From the NCBI GenBank assembly GCA_947629295.1, contig CANRDH010000011.1:1-20271 (forward strand): 20,271 nt of DNA, in the 5' to 3' direction. This DNA comes from an uncultured Clostridia bacterium. GTDB lineage: Bacteria; Bacillota; Clostridia; Oscillospirales; Acutalibacteraceae. Of the stretch, positions 7,825 through 15,533 are shown piece after piece. Every line of letters starts with the position of its first letter. Within the stretch, counting starts at the first letter, position 1. The translations under genes and the position numbers were made by a program. The notes under the pieces are model-generated. The model had not been told where the DNA came from and did not search any database. It saw only the letters and a list, made by a program, of their open reading frames with translations.

Positions 7825-8631
7825 TCACAGTCCAAAAAGTTTTTTTGCATTCAGATACATTAGTTTTTCATATGATTCTCCCGAAATAAGATCTTTCAGC
7901 TCATTAAAATACGGCAAATACATCGAAGGCTGACCAAATTTATTTTCACGGTATGTATCTTTGCCGTCTATCGGGTTATCGCTTCCGAAAATTATCCTGT
8001 CGTCATTTACCTCATTGATAAATCTTACCGTATTTTCAACAGGAACCCATGCCGTATCTCCGTACAGATTCGGCAGCCTTCCGATAAGCCCGATAGCCTC
8101 GCTGTTATCTGTTCCGAGCCCCATATGTGCCATAACAAAATTAACATCCGGATAACGTCTTGCCATATTATACACACGTATACAGGACGCAGCGTCAGAG
8201 CCTCCCGTATGAGATACCACAGGCAGTGAAAAATACTCGGCAAGCTCAATATACCCGTCCATTTTACTGTCATCAAACGGAAGATTTGAATTATATGGGT
8301 GGAATTTTAAAGCCTTTATATATTTCCTGTTTTCCTTTATGAAGTCGTATAATTCCTTATCCGCGCATTCTCCGAATGGCTTGAGCCACAGAGCAGCTCC
8401 TATTTTATCCGGATATTCCTTTGCAAAATCCACAGCGCTTCTTGCACATTCGAGCTGTGAAAATTGTTTATCGTGAGGTATAGGATTCAGATCGCCGTCA
8501 AATTCCGCCGCACGGCAATCCGAAACAATACTGTAATCAATACCGTATTTTTCCATGGAATAGAGAACTTCTTCCCGCTTCATATCAAATTCCAACATCC
8601 TGCCTATATGCACATGTGTATCAATAATCAT
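7825..8631 (-). CDS. Amidohydrolase-family (amidohydrolase_2-like) TIM-barrel metal hydrolase
   Basis: The product of about 268 residues begins MIIDTHVHIG, the metal-binding HxH on the first strand of amidohydrolase barrels. Further candidate ligands follow in order: KFHPYNSN, VVSHTGG, FVMAHMG, and the catalytic Asp in IIFGSDNP near the C-terminus. No signal peptide is seen, so it is cytoplasmic. The family covers decarboxylases and hydrolases of very different substrates, and nothing here fixes the substrate. I chose ATG 8631 over GTG 8640 because GGTGA sits just before it and the family typically starts at this motif. It lies about 40 bases after nrdR on the same strand and may be the last gene of that run. 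A separate promoter serves cdaA downstream. Confidence 0.8.
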   Translation of the reverse strand: MIIDTHVHIGRMLEFDMKREEVLYSMEKYGIDYSIVSDCRAAEFDGDLNPIPHDKQFSQLECARSAVDFAKEYPDKIGAALWLKPFGECADKELYDFIKENRKYIKALKFHPYNSNLPFDDSKMDGYIELAEYFSLPVVSHTGGSDAASCIRVYNMARRYPDVNFVMAHMGLGTDNSEAIGLIGRLPNLYGDTAWVPVENTVRFINEVNDDRIIFGSDNPIDGKDTYRENKFGQPSMYLPYFNELKDLISGESYEKLMYLNAKKLFGL

Positions 8632-8671
8632 AAATTTCACCGTCGATCATTAATAAATTATCACTGCTGCT

Positions 8672-9127
8672 CTATTTTTCATTCAGAAGCTTTTCCAGCT
8701 CCTCCATAAAGGAATGTATATCCTTGAATTGTCTGTATACCGAAGCAAAACGCACATAAGCGACTTCATCAAGCTCCTTAAGATATTCCATAACATATTC
8801 TCCGACCACAGCCGAGGATATTTCCCTGTCCGCATTGCTGTATACCTTGACCTCGACCTTATCGATTACCGTTTCGATCTCGTCCACGGATACCGGTCTT
8901 TTTTCACAGGCACGCAATATTCCGTTTGCAAGCTTTTCCCTGCTGAACGTCTCCCTGGAATTATCCCTCTTTATCACCATCATCGGTGTGGATTCAACAA
9001 TCTCATAGGTTGTAAAGCGCTTCAGACAGTTAAAGCACTCCCGACGTCTTCTTATTCTCTCCCCGTCATCCGTGGGACGGGAATCCACAACCTTGCTGTC
9101 CTCACATCCGCAATACGGACATCTCAT
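8672..9127 (-). CDS. nrdR: Transcriptional repressor NrdR
   Basis: The 151-residue protein has an N-terminal zinc ribbon (Cys3, Cys6, Cys31, Cys34) in the diagnostic arrangement MRCPYCGCEDSKVVDSR and RRRRECFNC, followed by an ATP-cone domain (about residues 49-139). NrdR senses ATP/dATP through the cone and represses ribonucleotide reductase genes, none of which are in this window. The start has a GGAGGAG site 5 bases upstream. A perfect AT-only inverted repeat (ATTATTT/AAATAAT, 9161-9176) lies 34-49 bases before the start; it does not match the usual NrdR box pair (ACACWATATATWTTRTGT type), so I do not call it an operator. The gap to the upstream kinase is 75 bases. Confidence 0.96.
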   Translation of the reverse strand: MRCPYCGCEDSKVVDSRPTDDGERIRRRRECFNCLKRFTTYEIVESTPMMVIKRDNSRETFSREKLANGILRACEKRPVSVDEIETVIDKVEVKVYSNADREISSAVVGEYVMEYLKELDEVAYVRFASVYRQFKDIHSFMEELEKLLNEK

Positions 9128-9202
9128 AAAAACTCCTCCTTTTTGTTTTAAAATTTATAAATTATTTCTAAATAATAAATCCCGCCGTCTGTTATACACA
9201 AA

Positions 9203-10405
9203 TCACAAAACAACTATAAATCTTACCCATTTTCCGTATTCACTTTGCACGGATATACTTCCCTTATGCCTGTATACAATTTCCCTTGCAATGGACAAGC
9301 CCAATCCATAGCCGCCTTCTTGACTGCTGCGAGCCTCGTCAACACGGTAGAAACGCTCAAATATCTTATCAAGCTTATCTTTGGGAATACCAATCCCCGT
9401 ATTATACACTTCAATAATTTTCTTATTTGAACGCATATACAGCCTTACGCTTATTTCGCCGTTTTCATCGGAATATTTTAAAGCATTGTCTATAAGTATG
9501 GACAGAATATGTTTTATTGCGCTGATATCACCCTTATAGAAAATATTTGGCTGTATATCCGTTTCATATTTTTTTCCCATTTCAAACATACGGCTTTCAA
9601 AGGGCAATGCCGTTTGCAGGACAAGCTCCGAAAGATTGAATTCCTCAAATTTGAGCTTATGACCGCTTTTATCGTCAAGCCTTGCAAGCTCAAGAAGCTC
9701 GTCCACAAGCTCGCCAAGCCTTGCCGAATCGATTTTCATATATGACAGCCACTTATTCTCACCTATTTCAGCCTCAAGAACATCCGCATTTGCCTTTATT
9801 ACCGCAATAGGCGTCTTAAGCTCGTGACTTGCATTTGATATAAAAAGCTTTTGCTTATCAAGCGTTATTTTTACCGGTCGGACAAGCCAGAAAGACAATG
9901 AAACAGCCAAGCCAAAGAAAATCAGTACAGTGACACCTCCGATTATGACTGTGGTAATCACAAGACTTTCATTCTGCTGTCTGATTGTGCTAACATCAAT
10001 AAATACAACAATAACCCCATATGACTTCTCCCTTATGAGATATGCATAATTGCCTATATATCCCGTTTTATTTCCGGACATAAACGCCTTATTTGCATAA
10101 TTTACCAATACGGTGCTGTCGGTATTCGTATTTCCGTTAAGCGTAATCTCCACATTTCCGTTTGCTCCGATTTTAACGGCGAAGCTGTCTGCATTCAGAT
10201 TTTCCTCATCACGGTAAGGGTCAAATCCCAATATTGTGCTTATACCGTTTTTATCGGCAAGTATTTCAAGAGAGCGCTGTATTTTTGAATTATTCCGTAC
10301 CTGCGACATTATATTTATCGCAAGCATGACGACAACCACCGCAACCGTGAGCAGTATTGTAATAATAATCACTATCTTTTGCTGCAGTTTTTTTATCATA
10401 ATCAT
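9203..10405 (-). CDS. Two-component sensor histidine kinase (OmpR-partner type, no HAMP)
   Basis: The 400-residue membrane kinase has a first helix at residues 11-32, an extracytoplasmic sensor of about 115 residues, and a second helix at about 150-174. The HisKA region follows with phospho-acceptor His194 in FISNASHELKTPI. The HATPase domain has an N box (LIDNALKYSD, about 304-313), a G1 box (NTGIGIP, 345-351), an F box (FERFYRVDEARS) and a G2 box (GGYGLGL, 364-370), so it should be active. Only about 15 residues lie between the second helix and the HisKA helix, so no HAMP domain fits; this compact form is common in Firmicutes. The start overlaps the response regulator stop as ATGA, with GAGGG five bases before it, so the pair is translationally coupled. 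The signal sensed cannot be deduced. Confidence 0.93.
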   Translation of the reverse strand: MIMIKKLQQKIVIIITILLTVAVVVVMLAINIMSQVRNNSKIQRSLEILADKNGISTILGFDPYRDEENLNADSFAVKIGANGNVEITLNGNTNTDSTVLVNYANKAFMSGNKTGYIGNYAYLIREKSYGVIVVFIDVSTIRQQNESLVITTVIIGGVTVLIFFGLAVSLSFWLVRPVKITLDKQKLFISNASHELKTPIAVIKANADVLEAEIGENKWLSYMKIDSARLGELVDELLELARLDDKSGHKLKFEEFNLSELVLQTALPFESRMFEMGKKYETDIQPNIFYKGDISAIKHILSILIDNALKYSDENGEISVRLYMRSNKKIIEVYNTGIGIPKDKLDKIFERFYRVDEARSSQEGGYGLGLSIAREIVYRHKGSISVQSEYGKWVRFIVVL

Positions 10406-11073
10406 GAACCCTCAAGACAATATCCTATGCCGCGCCGGGTCTTTATCTGCACTCCGGAATGTATAAGCTGTAATTTCTTTCTGAGGAATGATATATATAC
10501 CTCGACATTGTTATATGCACTTTCGTCGCCACTTTCCCATATTTCATTTACGAAAGTTTCCTTTGTCACTATATGCCCGGTATTGGATATAAGCAATTCC
10601 ATCATACGGAATTCCTTTCTTCCCAGAACAACCGTATTACCGCCGCATATCAATTCACATTTCTTCAGTTCAAGGGTTATATCTCCGAATTTCGGGTTAA
10701 TATCGGGGGACGAATTAAGACGCCGTGATATTGCCCTTATTCTCGCCAGAAGCTCGCCTGTTTCAAACGGCTTTGTCAAATAGTCATCAGCCCCGCAGTC
10801 AAGACCGTTTATTTTATCTTCAACCTCAGATTTCGCTGTCAGAAGCAGAACGGGTATATCCATCTCCTTTACGCGTATATAGCTCAGAACGTCAAGACCG
10901 TTCATAAGGGGGAGCATTATATCAAGTATCATACAGTCATATCTGCCCGTAAGCACCTTTTCCAGTCCGCTTTTTCCGTCAAAAGCGAGATCGACGGAAT
11001 AACCCTCTCTTTTCAGAATTTCTCCCAGGGCCTCAGCAAGTCCCTTCTCATCTTCCACTATAAGTATTTTCAT
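10402..11073 (-). CDS. OmpR/PhoB-family response regulator
   Basis: The 223-residue protein has a receiver domain (residues 1-118) with acidic pocket Glu7-Asp8, phospho-acceptor Asp51 in MILDIMLP, Thr at LLLTAK and Lys101 in DDYLTKPF. It is followed by a winged-helix DNA-binding domain (about 128-221) ending KTRRGIGYCLEG, typical of OmpR/PhoB. All phosphorylation residues are present. A GGAGG site lies 10 bases upstream of the start. The gene starts 31 bases after the Nudix gene stop and overlaps the kinase start by 4 bases. Its targets are unknown; the neighbouring genes are plausible but unproven ones. Confidence 0.94.
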   Translation of the reverse strand: MKILIVEDEKGLAEALGEILKREGYSVDLAFDGKSGLEKVLTGRYDCMILDIMLPLMNGLDVLSYIRVKEMDIPVLLLTAKSEVEDKINGLDCGADDYLTKPFETGELLARIRAISRRLNSSPDINPKFGDITLELKKCELICGGNTVVLGRKEFRMMELLISNTGHIVTKETFVNEIWESGDESAYNNVEVYISFLRKKLQLIHSGVQIKTRRGIGYCLEGS

Positions 11074-11104
11074 ACCGCTACATCCTCCGATTTAAAATGT
11101 TGTA

Positions 11105-11998
11105 TCAATCTATAAGCCACTTTCTGCGATACAGCCTTGACGGTCTGTGTCCGGCGTCCGAGGTCATTTTATCGGTCGGCTCCGTCAGCACAGAATATTT
11201 CCTTCTGAATGCAGCCTTAATTTGCTCCTTCCCCAGTATTATCTCATAAACTCTTTGAAGATCCGTAAGGGTAAAATATTCGGGCATAAGATTAAGCGCA
11301 ATATCGGTATATTTAATCTTTCCCCTGAGTCTTTCCAAAGCATATAAAATTATCCTTGCATGGTCAAAGGCTATACCGTTATTTTCCGTTATCTCATAGG
11401 TATTTTTTACGCCCTTATCCGTGCGCAGAAGCGTATGTCGGACTATACCCGAAAGCTTAATATCGCCGCAAATCAGTTCAAGTCGGTATTCCGTTATTTT
11501 TTCAAATCCATTATCAAGCTTCCTTATACTCTGTCCAACTGTATAAGGTCTGACGGTGAACCATTCCGCCTGACGTGCGTCATCCCCTGCTCTGAGGGAA
11601 ATACCGTCACTGTCCGCAAGTGCAAGATACGAGCAGCTCATAACCCATGTGCGGGGGTCACGGTGCGGCTCGCTGAAGGTATAAAGCTGCTCAAGATAAA
11701 TATTCTCCACTCCCGTTTCCTCTTTCAGTTCACGGATAGCCGCCTGCTCCGTTGTTTCATCGGGATCGACAAAACCTCCGGGCAAAGCCCATGAGCCGAT
11801 ATAGGGATGCCCGCCTCTTTTTATAAGCAATATTTTCAGTTCCTTTTCGGGGAGCTTTCTGTAGTTAGCCTCTTTGGTCTGCATAACTGTAAATATAACC
11901 GTATCAACAGCCATACTCGGTCTTTCATAATCCCCCGCTTTGTAATTTGCAAGAAATTTTCTCTCTGTAAGTCCGTTAATATCCGTCGTTTCTTCCAT
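11105..11998 (-). CDS. Nudix hydrolase with C-terminal winged-helix domain, NrtR-like
   Basis: The 297-residue protein has a Nudix domain (about residues 28-165) with a complete catalytic box at 74-97 (G-x5-E-x7-REL-x-EE-x-G-V). A C-terminal domain (about 205-290) follows, reading FDHARIILYALERLRGK...LPEYFTL-like...DLQRVYEIILGK...FRRKY; this is the winged helix found in NrtR, the Nudix-related regulator of NAD metabolism that binds ADP-ribose and similar ligands. The intact box suggests it may also hydrolyse a nucleotide such as ADP-ribose. ATG 11998 is chosen over GTG 12007 because AGGTGG lies 5 bases before it. It is the first gene of a run leading into the two-component pair and has a perfect consensus promoter. 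No NAD-biosynthesis genes are in the window, so the regulator role is inference. Confidence 0.85.
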   Translation of the reverse strand: MEETTDINGLTERKFLANYKAGDYERPSMAVDTVIFTVMQTKEANYRKLPEKELKILLIKRGGHPYIGSWALPGGFVDPDETTEQAAIRELKEETGVENIYLEQLYTFSEPHRDPRTWVMSCSYLALADSDGISLRAGDDARQAEWFTVRPYTVGQSIRKLDNGFEKITEYRLELICGDIKLSGIVRHTLLRTDKGVKNTYEITENNGIAFDHARIILYALERLRGKIKYTDIALNLMPEYFTLTDLQRVYEIILGKEQIKAAFRRKYSVLTEPTDKMTSDAGHRPSRLYRRKWLID

Positions 11999-12024
11999 AG
12001 CCGCCACCTGTTAGTAGTTATTTA

Positions 12025-12045
12025 ATAATATCATAACAATATTAT
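12025..12045. repeat. Inverted repeat over the Nudix gene promoter, possible operator
   Basis: ATAATAT (12025-12031) and ATATTAT (12039-12045) form a perfect 7-base inverted repeat with a 7-base spacer. The 21-base element covers the -10 box (12041-12046) and the predicted transcription start of the Nudix/HTH gene, a classic position for a repressor site. The composition is pure A/T in the arms, so chance is a real alternative. Confidence 0.35.
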
Positions 12046-12069
12046 ATTACACAAAAATGACCATGTCAA
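12041..12069 (-). promoter_or_regulatory. Perfect consensus sigma-A promoter for the Nudix/HTH gene
   Basis: On the minus strand, TTGACA (12064-12069) and TATAAT (12041-12046) are both exact consensus hexamers with the optimal 17-base spacer. The predicted start is near 12034, giving a 5' leader of about 36 bases. A promoter this strong usually implies either high output or control by a repressor. Confidence 0.9.
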
Positions 12070-12157
12070 CGCCATTTTCAAAAATAAATATACAAACGCG
12101 GGGAGGCTTTTCAGATATGGGTATTGCATTTTTCATTAATTAAACTCAGTTTTTCTA

Positions 12158-12187
12158 TTGCAATTATGACATTATTTATTATATAAT
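12158..12187 (+). promoter_or_regulatory. Candidate sigma-A promoter for the dCMP deaminase-pyrKD operon
   Basis: TTGCAA (12158-12163) and an exact TATAAT (12182-12187) are separated by 18 bases. The predicted transcript start near 12194 lies about 29 bases before the ATG at 12223. The -35 box matches at four of six positions. It is divergent from the Nudix promoter, with about 90 bases between the two -35 boxes. Confidence 0.6.
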
Positions 12188-12222
12188 TGTTTATGAGGAT
12201 GGTAATTACGGGAGGTAATATT

Positions 12223-12708
12223 ATGCGCACAGACAAAATCAGTTATTATCTCGACATAGCCGAAACAGTTCTCGAAAGGGGAACCTGCCTGCGCCGAAAT
12301 TACGGTGCAATTATCGTAAAAAACGACCAGATTATTTCAACAGGCTATGTCGGTGCGCCGCGAGGCAGAAAAAATTGTATTGATCTCGGCGTATGCGTTC
12401 GTGAAACATTAAAAATCCCACGCGGAGAGCGTTATGAGCTATGCCGCTCCGTACACGCGGAGCAAAATGCAATTATCCATGCAAGACGTGAGGATATGAT
12501 AGGTGCGGTTCTGTATCTTGTCGGAAAGGACGCAAGAACCGGAGAATATGTTGAAAACGCCTCTGCCTGCTCTATGTGTAAGCGTATGATAATAAACGCG
12601 GGGATTTCACAAATCATAATCCGCAACAGCAAGGAAAAATATACTGTTGTCGATGTAAACGATTGGATAACGAATGACGAATCGCTTGAGGGAGTTTTGG
12701 GATATTGA
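12223..12708 (+). CDS. dCMP deaminase-family zinc enzyme (deoxycytidylate deaminase)
   Basis: The 161-residue cytidine/deoxycytidylate deaminase-fold protein has the zinc and proton-relay motif CRSVHAEQNAI (His/Glu, about residues 75-85) and the second zinc motif SACSMCKRMI (C-x2-C). The preceding VCVRETLKIPRGERYEL segment is typical of ComEB/dCMP deaminases, which turn dCMP into dUMP for thymidylate synthesis. The usual PC-x2-C appears here as AC-x2-C, a mild change. The start is ATG 12223, with GGGAGG 7 bases upstream; a TTG at 12187 in frame overlaps the -10 box and is rejected. It is the first gene of a six-gene + strand run that continues with pyrK, so a pyrimidine role fits both motif and neighbours. 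Confidence 0.86.
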   Translation: MRTDKISYYLDIAETVLERGTCLRRNYGAIIVKNDQIISTGYVGAPRGRKNCIDLGVCVRETLKIPRGERYELCRSVHAEQNAIIHARREDMIGAVLYLVGKDARTGEYVENASACSMCKRMIINAGISQIIIRNSKEKYTVVDVNDWITNDESLEGVLGY

Positions 12709-12791
12709 GTTATCCTATGTCTTTTTCTCTTATTCACATACCGGATTATTCCGATTGTTTTAATCTGATAATTGAAGTAAGGAATGATGTT

Positions 12792-13550
12792 ATGAAATTT
12801 GATGCTCAGGATTGTATCCTTGTCGGCAAATACCGTCTTGCACAGACTGTTTTTGATTTTCGTCTGCGCAACGCGGAGCTGGCACAAATAACAAAGCCGG
12901 GACAATTTGCACATATTCTTGTTCCGGGAAAAACACTTCGACGCCCCATTTCCATATGTGACGTTGAAGGCGATACTTTGCGCATTGTTTTTGAAATACG
13001 GGGAGACGGAACACGTATACTCTCCGAATGTGAAGTCGGCGATAAAATAAACATTATCGCACCGCTCGGAAAGGGCTTTGATATACCGCAGGATAAGAAA
13101 ATTGTATTTATCGGCGGCGGAATAGGTGTTCCGCCCATGCTGTACAGCGCTAAACAAGCCGGAAATGATTCTGTCGTTATCAACGGTTTCCGTGACAAAA
13201 GTGCGGTCATACTTACGGAGGACTTTAAAAAAATCGGATGCAGGCTGGTTGAAACAACCGATAACGGCACATACGGAATACATGGCTTCGTCACCTCGCC
13301 TCTTGAGGAAATAATTGACGAAATTGATATGATATGCGCCTGCGGTCCCACGCCAATGCTTAAAAATATATCTAGGCTGGCAAAAGAGCATAACAAACCG
13401 TGCTTTGTCTCACTCGAGCAAAGAATGGCTTGCGGAGTGGGAGCCTGTCTTGGCTGTGCCGTTGGCATAAAAAGAGATGACGGTACCGTCACATATAAAC
13501 ACGTATGTAAGGATGGTCCCGTGTTCAATGCAGAGGAGGTAGCTTGGTAA
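12792..13550 (+). CDS. pyrK: Dihydroorotate dehydrogenase electron-transfer subunit PyrK
   Basis: The 252-residue ferredoxin-reductase-like subunit passes electrons from PyrD to NAD+. Visible features are the FAD-binding RRPISI (residues 50-55), the pyridine-nucleotide loop FIGGGIGVPP (106-115), CACGPTPML (192-200), and the four [2Fe-2S] cysteines 214, 219, 222 and 239 in MACGVGACLGC...KHVC, the diagnostic PyrK pattern. I start at ATG 12792, which has AAGGAA 7 bases upstream and matches the family's N-terminus. An in-frame TTG at 12705 would add 29 unrelated residues and overlap the preceding stop. The stop codon shares its last base with the pyrD ATG (TAATG), indicating coupled translation of the PyrK/PyrD complex. 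Confidence 0.95.
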   Translation: MKFDAQDCILVGKYRLAQTVFDFRLRNAELAQITKPGQFAHILVPGKTLRRPISICDVEGDTLRIVFEIRGDGTRILSECEVGDKINIIAPLGKGFDIPQDKKIVFIGGGIGVPPMLYSAKQAGNDSVVINGFRDKSAVILTEDFKKIGCRLVETTDNGTYGIHGFVTSPLEEIIDEIDMICACGPTPMLKNISRLAKEHNKPCFVSLEQRMACGVGACLGCAVGIKRDDGTVTYKHVCKDGPVFNAEEVAW

Positions 13551-14461
13551 TGGCAGATTTGAGTGTAAATATAGCGGGTGTTGAATTCAGTAATCCAATT
13601 ATCGCCGCCTCCGGTACAATAGGCTTCGGGCATGAATACGGGGAGCTTTATCCCCTTTCGGTTTTCGGCGGGATATCCTGCAAAGGTACTACACTAAAAG
13701 AACGACCCGGAAATCCGCCGCCCAGAATTGCAGAAACACCTATGGGAATGCTCAATGCTGTAGGTCTGCAAAATCCCGGTGCAGAGCATTTTATAAATGT
13801 CGAGCTTCCGTGGCTCAAAAAGCAGAATACTGTTATTATTGCCAATGCGGCAGGAAGCACGGAAGGTGACTATTGTGAAATTACGGAGCTGCTTTCCGAT
13901 ACAGACGTCGATATGATCGAGCTTAATATTTCATGCCCGAATGTAAAGGCGGGCGGCGCACAGTTCGGAACATCTCCCGAATCTGTGGAAAAAATAACCT
14001 CGGCTGTCCGCAAATATTGCAAAAAGCCGCTTATAATCAAGCTTTCACCTAATGTCGCAGATATTGCCGCTGTAGCAAAAGCGGCAGAATTTGCTGGTGC
14101 GGACGCTGTTTCACTTATCAATACTCTTACAGGTATGAGAATCGACATAAATACACGCAGACCGATAATCAGAAATGTAACAGGAGGAATGTCGGGACCT
14201 GCCGTATTCCCTATTGCCGTCAGAATGGTATATCAGGTAAAAAAGGCTGTAAAAATACCTGTTATCGGTCTTGGAGGAATAAGCACATGGCAGGACGCCG
14301 TTGAAATGATTATGGCGGGTGCTGACGCAATACAGATAGGTACAATTCTTTTTACAGACCCATACGCACCTATAAAAATATCTGAGGGACTTCACGGCTG
14401 GCTTGATACTCATGACATGAAATCCGTGACGGAGCTTACAGGTACGGTTATCACCGACTGA
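13550..14461 (+). CDS. pyrD: Dihydroorotate dehydrogenase, class 1B catalytic subunit
   Basis: The 303-residue FMN-dependent TIM-barrel enzyme oxidises dihydroorotate to orotate in UMP synthesis. Class 1B is shown by the active-site cysteine (Cys129) in ELNISCPNVKAGGAQFG and by the partner pyrK. Other family motifs are PIIAASGTIGFG (residues 16-27), SCKGTT with Lys45, the NAVGLQNPG substrate loop, and IPVIGLGGI plus GADAIQIGT for FMN phosphate. ATG 13550 is used because AGGAGGT lies 10 bases upstream; TTG 13544 is the minor alternative. Most other pyr genes are absent from the window. Confidence 0.97.
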   Translation: MADLSVNIAGVEFSNPIIAASGTIGFGHEYGELYPLSVFGGISCKGTTLKERPGNPPPRIAETPMGMLNAVGLQNPGAEHFINVELPWLKKQNTVIIANAAGSTEGDYCEITELLSDTDVDMIELNISCPNVKAGGAQFGTSPESVEKITSAVRKYCKKPLIIKLSPNVADIAAVAKAAEFAGADAVSLINTLTGMRIDINTRRPIIRNVTGGMSGPAVFPIAVRMVYQVKKAVKIPVIGLGGISTWQDAVEMIMAGADAIQIGTILFTDPYAPIKISEGLHGWLDTHDMKSVTELTGTVITD

Positions 14462-14476
14462 CGCGGTATAGGGGGA

Positions 14477-15094
14477 ATGAATTTGACTAAGCTTATAATT
14501 GTCCGCCATTGTCAGGCATTGGGTAATCTTGAAAGGTTTTTTCAGGGTAAAATTGACAGTGATATTACACCGCGCGGTCAGAAGCAGATAGAGGAAACCG
14601 CTGAATTTCTCAAAAGCGAAAAAATAGATGTGATATATACGAGCACAAAAAAACGCGCCCGATTGAGTGCGGAAGGAATTAATAAGTACCACAGACGAGC
14701 TATCCTTGTCGATGAACGTCTGTGTGAAATTGACGCAGGAAAATGGGAAGGGGTATATCTTTCGGATATAGAAAAATTATATCCCGAACAGTTTTATAAC
14801 TGGCGTCATGCACCGTCGGAATTTCAGGCTCCCGACGGCGAATCCATGAAAGATGTATATAACCGTGTAAAGTCTGCGCTTGATGACATAATCAAGAATA
14901 ATACAGGGAAAACTGTATGTATCGTTTCTCATGGATGCGCAATAATGAATATGGTATGCTGTCTGCACGGGAAGCCTGTGGAAAACATCGGAGATTTTCC
15001 AATCGGCACAAATATGTCGGTAAATATTGTCGGAATCGATGAGAGCATGAAGACAGAATTTTTAATTGAAAATTATTCAGAACACCTTACATAA
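14477..15094 (+). CDS. Histidine phosphatase (phosphoglycerate mutase-like) family protein
   Basis: The 205-residue cytoplasmic protein has the branch-1 histidine phosphatase fold. The phospho-acceptor motif reads IIVRHCQALGN (His at about residue 11) where most members have RHG-x-[ST]-x-x-N, so Gly is replaced by Cys and Ser/Thr by Ala. Other active-site elements are kept: an Arg in KKRARLSAEG, Glu in EIDAGKWEG and the second His in VSHGCAI. It is likely an active phosphatase on a small phosphorylated metabolite; the substrate is unknown. Position after pyrD by 15 bases makes a nucleotide substrate conceivable but unproven. The start is uncertain: ATG 14477 touches the GGGGGA site (14471-14476), whereas TTG 14483, two codons on, has ideal spacing. 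Confidence 0.84.
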   Translation: MNLTKLIIVRHCQALGNLERFFQGKIDSDITPRGQKQIEETAEFLKSEKIDVIYTSTKKRARLSAEGINKYHRRAILVDERLCEIDAGKWEGVYLSDIEKLYPEQFYNWRHAPSEFQAPDGESMKDVYNRVKSALDDIIKNNTGKTVCIVSHGCAIMNMVCCLHGKPVENIGDFPIGTNMSVNIVGIDESMKTEFLIENYSEHLT

Positions 15095-15113
15095 CAGAAT
15101 TACGGAGATAAAA

Positions 15114-15533
15114 ATGATTATATTTTCAGTTGATTACGGCAAGGCAAGAACAGGGTTAGCCGTTTGTGATAAAAATGAAATAATTGCCTCGCCTGTGGGA
15201 GTAATTAATGAATACAATATGGAAAAGCTTGCAGATAAGATTGCAAAATCGGCGCTTGAGCATAATGCAGAGCTGATAGTTGTGGGTCTGCCGCTTAATA
15301 TGAACGGCAGCGAGGGTGAGAGTGCTGAAAATGCACGTATTTTATCCGAAATGCTCAGGGAAAAAACAGGACTGGAGATAATATTGTGGGACGAAAGATG
15401 TACAACCGTCACGGCTCATAAATATCTCAATATCACCGATACAAGAGGAAAAAAGCGTAAGGCTGTCGTTGACAGTGTTGCCGCTGTGATAATACTTGAG
15501 GATTATCTTAGTTTCAGGAGGAATAATAAATGA
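15114..15533 (+). CDS. ruvX: RuvX/YqgF-type putative Holliday junction resolvase
   Basis: The 139-residue RNase H-fold protein of the YqgF family has been linked to Holliday-junction cleavage and to processing of the 16S rRNA 5' end. Acidic residues expected at the metal site are visible in FSVDYGKARTG (Asp7), in WDERCTTVTA and in VDSVAAVIILEDYL. The GLPLNMNGSEG loop is also typical. The start at 15114 has GGAGA 5 bases before it; a longer frame from 15066 overlaps the preceding gene and adds a non-conserved extension, so it is rejected. The stop overlaps the vanZ-like start by 4 bases (ATGA). Its place in a pyrimidine operon looks like shared housekeeping transcription. Confidence 0.92.
   Translation: MIIFSVDYGKARTGLAVCDKNEIIASPVGVINEYNMEKLADKIAKSALEHNAELIVVGLPLNMNGSEGESAENARILSEMLREKTGLEIILWDERCTTVTAHKYLNITDTRGKKRKAVVDSVAAVIILEDYLSFRRNNK

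Noticed and set aside
9161..9176. ATTATTT/AAATAAT inverted repeat before nrdR as an NrdR autoregulatory box
   Set aside because: It lacks the ACAC...GTGT ends of the known NrdR box and the paired-box spacing; an A/T-only repeat in an A/T-rich gap is likely by chance.
12117..12143. An eight-codon reading frame (MGIAFFIN) behind a GGGGAGG sequence, considered as a leader peptide
   Set aside because: It ends before the predicted dCMP deaminase promoter, so it would not be on that transcript, and it has no regulatory codon run or attenuator hairpin after it.
12741..12765. A small hairpin (CGGA-TTAT-TCCG) followed by T-rich sequence upstream of pyrK, considered as a pyrimidine attenuator
   Set aside because: The stem has only four pairs and there is no PyrR-binding-loop-like sequence or competing antiterminator.
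12432..13391. A 319-codon minus-strand open frame opposite dCMP deaminase and pyrK
   Set aside because: It lies antisense to two genes with clear family motifs, its translation is rich in Cys, Phe and Tyr with no recognisable domain, and it has no ribosome binding site.
12806..13633. A 275-codon minus-strand open frame opposite pyrK and the start of pyrD
   Set aside because: It is a shadow of pyrK codon composition; its low-complexity Pro/Ser-rich translation matches no family I know.
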